Source: Dactylosporangium sucinum (GTDB lineage: Bacteria > Actinomycetota > Actinomycetes > Mycobacteriales > Micromonosporaceae). Taken from it: DNA of 64,000 nt. Positions 53,197 to 59,835 of the stretch are shown piece by piece. Made by a program: the position numbers and the translations under genes. Where the stretch lies: NCBI RefSeq assembly GCF_014647515.1, contig NZ_BMPI01000055.1:1627-65626 (forward strand), given 5' to 3'. Numbering within the stretch: the stretch's first letter is position 1; every line of letters begins with the position of its first letter. The notes below the pieces were generated by a model. That model searched no databases. It worked only from the letters and a program-made list of their open reading frames with translations, and was not told the origin of the DNA.

Positions 53197-54191
53197 GCAG
53201 GATCTCGGTGACGCTGGCGTGCGGCGACTACGACCGCACCGAGGCGTTGCGCACCGGCGCCGTGCGCCCCGAGGGCGTCGACCTGACCTACCTCGCGCTG
53301 CCGCCCGAGGAGGTCTTCTACCGGATGCTGCGGTATCGCGAGTTCGACGCCGCGGAGCTGTCGCTGTCGTCGTACGTGCTGAACCTGACGCGCACGGCCG
53401 ACTTCGTGGCGATTCCGGTGTTCCCGTCGCGGACCTTCCGGCACAACGGGATCTACGTCAACGCCGCCGCGGGCATCGCGGAGCCCGCCGACCTCGTGGG
53501 CCGGCTGGTGGGCGTCCCGGAGTACCAGATGACCGCCGCCGTCTTCATCCGTGGCGTGCTCGCCGAACGGCACGGTGTGCCCGTGGCGGCCGTGCGGTAC
53601 CGCACCGGCGGGCTGCACGAGCCCGGCCGCTCGGAGAAGCTGCCCCTGCCGGCCCGGGTCGCGGAGCTGGGCATCGAGGTGGAGCCGATCGGGCCCCGCC
53701 GGACCCTCGCCGCCATGCTCGTGGCCGGTGAGATCGACGCCCTCTACAGTGCGCGGATGCCGCTGCCCTTCGCGCACGGCGATCCGTCCGTCCGCCGGCT
53801 CTTCGGCGACCCGCGACGGGTGGAAGAGTCGTACTTCGCGGACACCGGGGTCTTCCCGATCATGCATACGGTCGTGCTGCGCCGCGACGTCTACGAGCGA
53901 CGGCCGTGGCTGGCGCGCTCGCTCTACAAGGCGTTCGACGAGGCGCGGCAGCAGGCGACGCGCATGATCGGCGAGACCAACGCGCTGCGCTACTCGCTGC
54001 CCTGGCTGTACGACGAGGTCGAGCGCACCCGGGCCGCGATGGGGCGGGACTTCTGGCCGTACGGCGTCGACGCCAACGACGTCACCCTGCGGACGTTCCT
54101 GCGCTACTCGTACGAGCAGGGCCTCACCGACCGTCAGTGGGAGCCGGCGGAACTCTTCGCTCCCGAGGCGCTCGAAGCATTCATCGTCTAG
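53193..54191 (+). CDS. 4,5-dihydroxyphthalate decarboxylase-like / solute-binding-fold protein
   Basis: 332 aa. Resembles the Pht5-type family, whose fold is that of periplasmic binding proteins: start SVTLACGDYDRTEALRTG, middle FDAAELSLSSYVLNLTR, VGVPEYQMTAAVFIRGVL, and late GVFPIMHTVVLRRDVYE. There is no signal peptide, consistent with a cytoplasmic enzyme. Could decarboxylate an aromatic diacid to feed the hydroxylase or dioxygenases. Overlaps the MarR stop. Confidence 0.78.
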   Translation: MSRISVTLACGDYDRTEALRTGAVRPEGVDLTYLALPPEEVFYRMLRYREFDAAELSLSSYVLNLTRTADFVAIPVFPSRTFRHNGIYVNAAAGIAEPADLVGRLVGVPEYQMTAAVFIRGVLAERHGVPVAAVRYRTGGLHEPGRSEKLPLPARVAELGIEVEPIGPRRTLAAMLVAGEIDALYSARMPLPFAHGDPSVRRLFGDPRRVEESYFADTGVFPIMHTVVLRRDVYERRPWLARSLYKAFDEARQQATRMIGETNALRYSLPWLYDEVERTRAAMGRDFWPYGVDANDVTLRTFLRYSYEQGLTDRQWEPAELFAPEALEAFIV

Positions 54192-54202
54192 GAGGATTCG
54201 GA

Positions 54203-54871
54203 GTGCGGATCACGCTGCCCTCGGGGACGCCGGCGATCCTGGCCCGGCCACGGCCGGAGCCGCCGGCGGGGTTCGAGCACGGGCTCGTCCTGCTCCCCGA
54301 CGTGTTCGGGCTACGCCCGCTCTACGACGACCTGTGCGGACAGTTGTCGCAGCGCTGGGGAACGGTCGTGTGCGCGCCGGAGCCGTTCCCGGGTCGCGAT
54401 CTCCCGCCCGACGTGCCGGCACGGCTGGCCGCCTCGCGCGAGATCCCGGACGCCGACCGGCTGCGCGACATCGCCGAGGCGGCCGACGCCACCGGTTGCA
54501 CCCGGCTGTCGCTCATCGGTTTCTGCCAGGGCGGGACGTATGCGTACCATGCCTCGCAGCTCGACCGCTTCGCCCGGCTGGTGGCGTTCTACGGCCCCGT
54601 GCGGCCGCCGGAGGCCGGGCTCGGGCCGGGCCAGGCGCGGGTGCTGGACACCCTCGCCGAGGGCCGGCCCGGGCGCGTCCTGGCCCTCCTCGGCGGGCGC
54701 GATCCGTTGGTACCGGAGGACGACGCCGCGGCACTGGAGCACGCCGGGGTGACCGTCGTGCGCTATCCACAGGCCGGGCACGGCTTCGCGCACGACCCGG
54801 ACCGGCCGACCCACCGGGCCGCCGACGCAGCCGACGCCTGGCACCGCTGCGGGGATTGGTTGAGGCTGTGA
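54203..54871 (+). CDS. Dienelactone hydrolase family protein
   Basis: 222 aa alpha/beta hydrolase. Nucleophile Cys in GFCQGGTYAY (DLH proteins use Cys in this place), Asp in GGRDPLVPEDD, His in AGHGFAHDPD. GTG 54203 follows GGAGG with 7-nt spacing. Last gene of the plus-strand catabolic run. May open a lactone side product of ring cleavage; the exact substrate is unknown. Confidence 0.88.
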   Translation: MRITLPSGTPAILARPRPEPPAGFEHGLVLLPDVFGLRPLYDDLCGQLSQRWGTVVCAPEPFPGRDLPPDVPARLAASREIPDADRLRDIAEAADATGCTRLSLIGFCQGGTYAYHASQLDRFARLVAFYGPVRPPEAGLGPGQARVLDTLAEGRPGRVLALLGGRDPLVPEDDAAALEHAGVTVVRYPQAGHGFAHDPDRPTHRAADAADAWHRCGDWLRL

Positions 54872-55017
54872 GGTGCTCCCAACCCGATGGGGCGCCGCTT
54901 GGGACCCGCCCGACGGCCGACCCGAGGATCGCCGGATGCGATGAACGTCGCGCCTCCAGTCCGACGAACGGCCTTCGGGCGGTAGTCAGCCGGCGCGGGC
55001 CCTCCAGCGCCGTACAC

Positions 55018-55053
55018 GCCCGCACCGCGGCCGCCGGCGGCCGCGGTGCGGGC
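55018..55053. terminator. Perfect 36-bp palindrome between convergent genes
   Basis: Left arm CCCGCACCGCGGCCGCC (55019-55035) is the exact reverse complement of 55036-55052, and one more G-C pair flanks it. It lies between the dienelactone hydrolase gene and the convergent small-protein gene. A strong bidirectional factor-independent-type terminator without a T-run. Confidence 0.75.
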
Positions 55054-55069
55054 AAGAGCTCAGCTCCGT

Positions 55070-55339
55070 CTACAACGGTCGTAGGCCCGCCTGGACGAGT
55101 AGGTCGTCGACCGCGGGTGCCAAACGCTCCGCCTCCAGCAGCGGCACCGTCACACGGTCGCTGCCGCGGCGAATCTCCACCCACGGCGACAGAGCCCCGG
55201 GCGGTTGCGCGAGCCGCAGCACGGTGATGCCAACCACCTCAGGCCGTGAACGGTGCGCCCCGACGGCGTGGGCGTTGAACGGCTGCCGATCTGCGGTGCA
55301 AGCTGCGCCGACACACCAGTCCGGATGGTCGTCAGACAC
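55070..55339 (-). CDS. Small hypothetical protein paired with GntR
   Basis: 89 aa. Contains SDDHPDWCVGAACTADRQ with two Cys near the N-terminus and a beta-rich remainder (GITVLRLAQPPG, WVEIRRGSDRVTV) ending in a Leu-rich helix. GTG 55339 has GGAGGTGCC directly upstream. Such proteins recur beside small GntR regulators in actinobacteria, but I know no function. Divergent from the GntR gene. Confidence 0.7.
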   Translation of the reverse strand: MSDDHPDWCVGAACTADRQPFNAHAVGAHRSRPEVVGITVLRLAQPPGALSPWVEIRRGSDRVTVPLLEAERLAPAVDDLLVQAGLRPL

Positions 55340-55509
55340 GGCACCTCCAATGCGAGGTAAGGCGGCCACTCGGCGCCATCGCGTGGTGAAGGTTCGGAGG
55401 GCCGTCATGCGAACCGGGGTCGGCGCGGGGACCTCAGGGCAAGACGGGCCGCGCCGGCCCCTCGGGGGCAACCCTGGCGCCAACCCGGGAAGCCGTAGTA
55501 GCAAAGTAG

Positions 55510-55527
55510 CCCGGGTAACCCGGGTAA
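55510..55527. promoter_or_regulatory. Tandem 9-bp repeat in the GntR promoter region
   Basis: CCCGGGTAA occurs twice without a gap (55510-55518 and 55519-55527). It lies between the small protein and the GntR regulator and is a likely operator for the latter. Confidence 0.45.
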
Positions 55528-55597
55528 GTCTAGGGCTCTTGGACCGGTGTCTGCGGGCGTGGTGTACTCGACGAGCCAACCTGGGAGTCGTTCCATC

Positions 55598-55876
55598 ATG
55601 CCTGTCGAGCCGTTCCGTCCTGAATATCAGCGTGTCGCCGACGACCTGCGCGAGCAGATCCGATCCGGCCAGTTGATGCCGGGCGACAAGTTGCCGACGA
55701 AGAGACAGCTCGCAGCCCACTACGGCGTCGGGGAGACCTCCATCGACAACGCGATGCTGCTGTTGCGCGCCGAGCATTGGGTGCGCGGTCATCAAGGACG
55801 GGGCGTCTTCGTCGCCGACGAGCCCCCAGCCGGCAACGGCGGCCCCGAACCCGAGGTCTGGCCCGGCCAGACATGA
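55598..55876 (+). CDS. Short GntR-family winged-helix regulator
   Basis: 92 aa, only the DNA-binding domain: YQRVADDLREQIRSGQLMPG, then LPTKRQLAAHYGVGETSIDNAM and HQGRGVFVAD. It lacks the usual C-terminal ligand domain. ATG 55598 starts at the domain; an upstream in-frame GTG at 55547 is less likely. Confidence 0.82.
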   Translation: MPVEPFRPEYQRVADDLREQIRSGQLMPGDKLPTKRQLAAHYGVGETSIDNAMLLLRAEHWVRGHQGRGVFVADEPPAGNGGPEPEVWPGQT

Positions 55877-55996
55877 GCGGACGGTTCAGTCGGCCTCTCG
55901 TGCTGCGCCACGGCTGGCAACTGAGCTCACAACGGCTCGGTTGCGGTGATTCGGTGGAGAGTGAGCGGGCGCGGCTCGTTGCCCGGTTCACAAGAC

Positions 55997-56470
55997 CTAC
56001 TGGTCGATGGTGACCTGACGGGTGAGGCGGATGATGGGCAGTTCGCGATCGGTCTTGCGCTGGTACTGACCGAATCTGGGCGCGGCGGCGGTGATCTGCT
56101 GCCACGCCTGCTCGCGCTGCGCGCCGTGGAGCTGCTCGGCCGTCACGGCGATGGTGTCGCCGTCGACCTCGATGCGGACGTTGTCGGGGTGGGCGGCGAG
56201 GTTGTAGTACCAGGCGGGGTTGTCGACGGCGCCGTTCGCTGAGGCGACGATGAGCCAGCTGCCGTCGGGTCCGGGGAACCAGCCGACCGGGTTGGTCCGC
56301 TCGGCGCCGCTGCGGCGGCCGACGGTGGTGAGGACGAGGGCGTTGAAGCCCATCATCCGGCCGCCGCCCGAGCGGCGCATCCGTCTGGTCATCAGCCCGT
56401 TCACCCAGCGCAGGAACCGGCCGTTGGGTTGACGGCTGCCGCGCGTCCCGCGGCGAGTGTCGAAGGTCAT
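55997..56470 (-). CDS. Deazaflavin (F420)-dependent nitroreductase-family protein, Ddn-like
   Basis: 157 aa. Family motifs: LVLTTVGRRSGAERTNPVGW, WLIVASANGAVDNPAWYYNLAAHP (both longer than quoted, shown in part) and VEVDG-like RIEVDGDTIAV. Split beta-barrel fold that binds F420H2 and reduces quinones or xenobiotics. Its presence implies the organism makes F420. The MarR gene upstream is on the same strand. Confidence 0.88.
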   Translation of the reverse strand: MTFDTRRGTRGSRQPNGRFLRWVNGLMTRRMRRSGGGRMMGFNALVLTTVGRRSGAERTNPVGWFPGPDGSWLIVASANGAVDNPAWYYNLAAHPDNVRIEVDGDTIAVTAEQLHGAQREQAWQQITAAAPRFGQYQRKTDRELPIIRLTRQVTIDQ

Positions 56471-56532
56471 GGGGTCGTGTCTCCCGGGCTGTGTGGTCGG
56501 GATGGTGCGATGTGGGCCAGGCGACGGCCCGG

Positions 56533-57009
56533 TCAGCAGGCGCCGCTCCGGTGCGCGGTCCGCGGCGCGGGGCCACGGCGATCCGTGCTGTCGTCGAGGA
56601 GGCGCTCGAGCAGTGGCGCCAGCGTCCGCCGCTCGGCAGCGGTCAGGCGGCGGAGGATCATGTTGCGTTCGGCGACCGCCTCGGAGATCTTGTCCCGGAC
56701 GGCGACGCCGGCGTCGGTGAGCGCGAGCAGCTTGACCCGGCGGTCTTCGCCCGGGACGCGGGTGATGAGGCCGCGCTGCTCCAGCTGGTCGGCCAGGTTG
56801 GTGATGTAGGAGCGGTCGCAGGCGAGGTGCTCGGCGAGGTCCCGCATGGGCGCCGGGTTGGTGAGCAGCACGATGGCCCGCGCGAGGTGCACGGGCAGGC
56901 CGAATGACGCCACCGTGGCGGCGAAGTCGGCTTTCGCCTGCTCGGCGATGTCGATCAGCATCTGCGCGAGCCGGCCGGCCTCGGCGAAGCGGGCCTCCCG
57001 GTCGGTCAT
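56533..57009 (-). CDS. MarR-family regulator
   Basis: About 158 aa. HTH core HLARAIVLLTNPAPMRDLAEHL (shortened), DRSYITNLADQLEQRGLI and EDRRVKLLALTDAG. ATG 57009 has GGAGG only one base upstream; a GTG at 57018 is an alternative start. Divergent from the PPOX/F420 gene with a TAGTTGACTA repeat between them. Confidence 0.88.
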   Translation of the reverse strand: MTDREARFAEAGRLAQMLIDIAEQAKADFAATVASFGLPVHLARAIVLLTNPAPMRDLAEHLACDRSYITNLADQLEQRGLITRVPGEDRRVKLLALTDAGVAVRDKISEAVAERNMILRRLTAAERRTLAPLLERLLDDSTDRRGPAPRTAHRSGAC

Positions 57010-57036
57010 ACCTCCCACATTACTACACCGACTCAA

Positions 57037-57046
57037 TAGTTGACTA
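57037..57046. promoter_or_regulatory. Candidate MarR operator
   Basis: TAGTTGACTA within AATAGTTGACTAACT, AT-rich against its surroundings, in the divergent MarR/PPOX promoter region. The repeat AGT-TGACT-AACT resembles typical MarR half sites. Confidence 0.45.
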
Positions 57047-57126
57047 ACTCACGTATTGCGCTACAGTGGCAGACGCGACCACCGTGGCTACACCGATGAC
57101 CCGACGCTGGCCTGACTGGGGGAGCC

Positions 57127-57543
57127 ATGGGATTCACCGACGAAGAGATCGCCTACATTCGATCCCAGCCACTGGCCCGCATCGCCACGGTCGCCGACGA
57201 CGGCCAGCCCGACGTCGTTCCCGTCGGTTTCGAGTTCGACGGCAAACACTTCTACATCGGAGGCTTCGACCCGGCCAAAGCGCGGCGGACGAAGAACGTC
57301 CGGGCCGGAAACACCAAGGTCGCCCTCGTCATCGACGACCTGGCCTCGACGCAGCCATGGTCGCCGCGCTACCTGCGCGTCTACGGCACGGCCGACCTCG
57401 TCGAGCGCGGCACCCGCTTCGGCCGCATCCCGGTCATGAAGATCACGCCGCTCGTCTCATGGAGCATCAACCTGGCCGGCCAGGCCCTCCGCGACGGCAA
57501 CCGCACCCCACACAAGACCGTGCACGGAACGGGTGACGAGTAG
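57127..57543 (+). CDS. PPOX-class F420-dependent oxidoreductase
   Basis: 138 aa. Split-barrel fold: LARIATVADDGQPDVVPVGF, KHFYIGGFDPAKARRTKNV and KVALVIDDLAS. This matches the F420-binding pyridoxamine-oxidase-like families common in actinobacteria. The ATG has GGGGGAG upstream. Probably controlled by the divergent MarR. Confidence 0.88.
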   Translation: MGFTDEEIAYIRSQPLARIATVADDGQPDVVPVGFEFDGKHFYIGGFDPAKARRTKNVRAGNTKVALVIDDLASTQPWSPRYLRVYGTADLVERGTRFGRIPVMKITPLVSWSINLAGQALRDGNRTPHKTVHGTGDE

Positions 57544-57725
57544 CGGCCTGGTCGAACGGCGCGCAGCCGACCCGAGCCGAGGTGGCTGTCATCGTGCGCC
57601 ACCGCGCCGCGGTCGTCCTCGCGGCCAGCCTCGTCTTGACCCGACGGCGGTTGTCGTATTCGCCCCGCGCCGATCGTCATACGGGTGGGCCACGTCCGGG
57701 CCCGCGTCGAGACCGGGGGGCACAC

Positions 57726-58898
57726 ATGACCGTCAGCGAGTGGCGCACCGCGCGCGGGGCCGCGGCGCGGATGGCGCCGGGGCGGTGGCCCGTCACCGCG
57801 GTGTTCTTCCTCAACGGGCTCACGCTGTCGACGTACATTGTGCGGGGACCCTCGCTCAAGCACGCCCACCGGCTGACCGACGGGGAGTTCGGGCTCACCG
57901 GCCTGCTGTTCGCGCTGGCCGCGCTGGCCTGCATGCAGCTCGTCGGGCCGTTGGTGGCCCGGTTGGGCGCCCGGGCGGTGCTGCGGGTCACCCTCGCCGT
58001 CATGCCGCTGTTGCTGGCGGGCGTCGCCGTGGCGCCCGGCCCGTGGTGGTTCGCCGCCGGCGTGACCCTGCTCGGCGCGGTTCACGGCACCACTGACGTG
58101 GCGATGAACGCGAGCGCGGTCGTCGTCGAGCGATGGGCCGGGCGGCCGGTCCTCAACGGCTGCCACGCGGCGTGGAGCGTCAGCGCGGTCCTCGCTTCGG
58201 CGTCCACTGCCGCACTGGCCCACGCCGGCGTCACCCACGCCGCGCACCTCGTTGTCTCGGGGGCTGCGCTGCTGGTCGCCGGCCTGGCGCTCGGCCGCTG
58301 GCTGCCGGAGACCGGCCGGACCGGCGACGAGACCGGCGCGCGGTCCGGCGACGCGGGCGGCTGGACCCCGGCCTTGCTTGTGCTCGGCCTGACCGCGACT
58401 GCGGTCATGATCTGCGAGGGCGGTGTGCTCGGCTGGGGCGGCATCTTCCTGCACGACGAGCGGCATGCCACGCTGGCCCTGGCCGCGGCCGCGATCACCG
58501 CCTACACGGGCGGCCAGACGCTGGGCCGGCTCACCGGCGACCGGCTCACCGCCCGCTGGGGCGGCAATGCGCTGTTCCGCCTCGGCGCCGCGATCGCGGC
58601 TGCCGGCTTCGCGGCGGCCGTGCTGGCACCGCACCCCGCTGCGGCGCTGGCCGGCTTCGGCGTGGCCGGGCTGGGGTCCTCGGTGCTGATCCCGCTGACG
58701 TACAGCGCTGTCGGCCGGCTGCCGGGCGCCCCGACGGCGATGCTGGTGTCACGGCTGACCACGTTCACCTACGCCGGGATTCTGCTCGGCCCCGCCCTGA
58801 TCGGCTGGACCGCCGATCGGATCGGCCTCGCGACCACCATGACCGCCATCGTGCCGCTGCTGCTCCTCGTCGCCCTGATGCCCCGCCCGCGCTCCTGA
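57726..58898 (+). CDS. MFS transporter, YbjJ/Fsr-like
   Basis: About 390 aa with 12 predicted helices. Starts RWPVTAVFFLNGLTLSTYIVR; interior GCHAAWSVSAVLAS and GNALFRLGAAIAAAGF (loop 8-9 region preceded by GDRLTARWGG). Pattern fits the YbjJ-like group of putative sugar or drug exporters. ATG 57726 follows GGGGGG by 5 nt. The TetR gene converges on it. Substrate unknown. Confidence 0.85.
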   Translation: MTVSEWRTARGAAARMAPGRWPVTAVFFLNGLTLSTYIVRGPSLKHAHRLTDGEFGLTGLLFALAALACMQLVGPLVARLGARAVLRVTLAVMPLLLAGVAVAPGPWWFAAGVTLLGAVHGTTDVAMNASAVVVERWAGRPVLNGCHAAWSVSAVLASASTAALAHAGVTHAAHLVVSGAALLVAGLALGRWLPETGRTGDETGARSGDAGGWTPALLVLGLTATAVMICEGGVLGWGGIFLHDERHATLALAAAAITAYTGGQTLGRLTGDRLTARWGGNALFRLGAAIAAAGFAAAVLAPHPAAALAGFGVAGLGSSVLIPLTYSAVGRLPGAPTAMLVSRLTTFTYAGILLGPALIGWTADRIGLATTMTAIVPLLLLVALMPRPRS

Positions 58899-58901
58899 CC
58901 G

Positions 58902-58918
58902 GCGCCCGCGCCGGGCGC
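58902..58918. terminator. Hairpin between convergent MFS and TetR genes
   Basis: GCGCCCG (58902-58908), loop CGC, CGGGCGC (58912-58918). Directly after the MFS stop, in the 70-bp gap between convergent genes. Confidence 0.6.
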
Positions 58919-58970
58919 GAGCGACCGCGCAGCGGTACGCCCCCGTGACCGCGGGTGGGCCGCGCCGTCC

Positions 58971-59720
58971 TCACCCACCGGCGGCGAACCGGGCGCTGAG
59001 GCCGTCGAGGAGGGCGGCGAGGCCGCGGTGGAACTGCTCCTCGACGCCCTGGTCGTCGTCGCGGACCGGGGGTGCGTTGTCGTCGGGGGTGGTGCGCTGG
59101 ATCAGCAGTTCGGCGGTGTGCGGGAACTCGCCGGTCTCCAGCAGGGTGTTGGTGAGGGCGAAGACCTGTTCGACCAGGTCCGGGTCGCCGGCCTCCGACT
59201 CGGCGCGCTTGCGGGTGCCCACCGTGATGAGGACGTTGCCGAACACGTAGGCGTTGACCGCGGTGAGCAGGTCGAACTTCTGGGCCCGGGTCAAGCGGCT
59301 GTCGCCGACCGCGGCCAGGTACTGCTCCAGGGCGCGGATCGCGTTCGGCCCCGGCTGGGCCTCCTGCATCGCGCCGACCGCCCACGGATGGCGCACGAGC
59401 GCGGCCCGGATCCGGCCGGCGATCAGGGTCACAGCGTCGCGCCAGGCGGCCGGCAGCTCGCCGGCCGGGACGAGGATCTCGGCCATGATGGCGTCGTGCA
59501 TGAGGGCGACCAGGTCGTCCTTGGTGCGCACGTAGTTGTAGAGCGTCATCGTGGCGGCGCCGAGAGCGGAGGCGACGTCGCGCATGGAGACGGCGTCGAA
59601 GCCCTCGGTGTCGGCGATCTCCAGCGCGGCGGCGGCGATCATCTCGCGGCTGAACCGGGGCTTGCGGATGCTCGGCTCCGCCCGGGCCCAGATCAGGCCG
59701 TTGTCTGGGTTCCTCGCCAT
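58971..59720 (-). CDS. TetR-family regulator with TetR_C-type ligand domain
   Basis: 249 aa. N-terminal HTH: FSREMIAAAALEIADTEG, VSMRDVASALGAATMTLYNYV. The C-terminal part (about 90-240) fits the tetracycline-repressor-like C domain. Encoded just downstream of rph on the same strand (115-bp gap) and convergent with an MFS gene, so it could control either. Confidence 0.88.
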   Translation of the reverse strand: MARNPDNGLIWARAEPSIRKPRFSREMIAAAALEIADTEGFDAVSMRDVASALGAATMTLYNYVRTKDDLVALMHDAIMAEILVPAGELPAAWRDAVTLIAGRIRAALVRHPWAVGAMQEAQPGPNAIRALEQYLAAVGDSRLTRAQKFDLLTAVNAYVFGNVLITVGTRKRAESEAGDPDLVEQVFALTNTLLETGEFPHTAELLIQRTTPDDNAPPVRDDDQGVEEQFHRGLAALLDGLSARFAAGG

Positions 59721-59835
59721 AGGTGCAGCGTAGCGTGCAGCGGTAAAGGGCCCGGAGGCTCTTCACCGCCGCGTCGCGGAAGGGGCGCGGAAGGGGCGCG
59801 GAAGGGTCGGGAGGCCCTTCGCCGACGTGCCGCGC

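Noticed and set aside
55490..55509. GTAGTAGCAAAGTAG before the GntR gene as a BlaI site
   Set aside because: Spacing and symmetry do not fit 7-3-7; the adjacent CCCGGGTAA repeat is a better GntR candidate.
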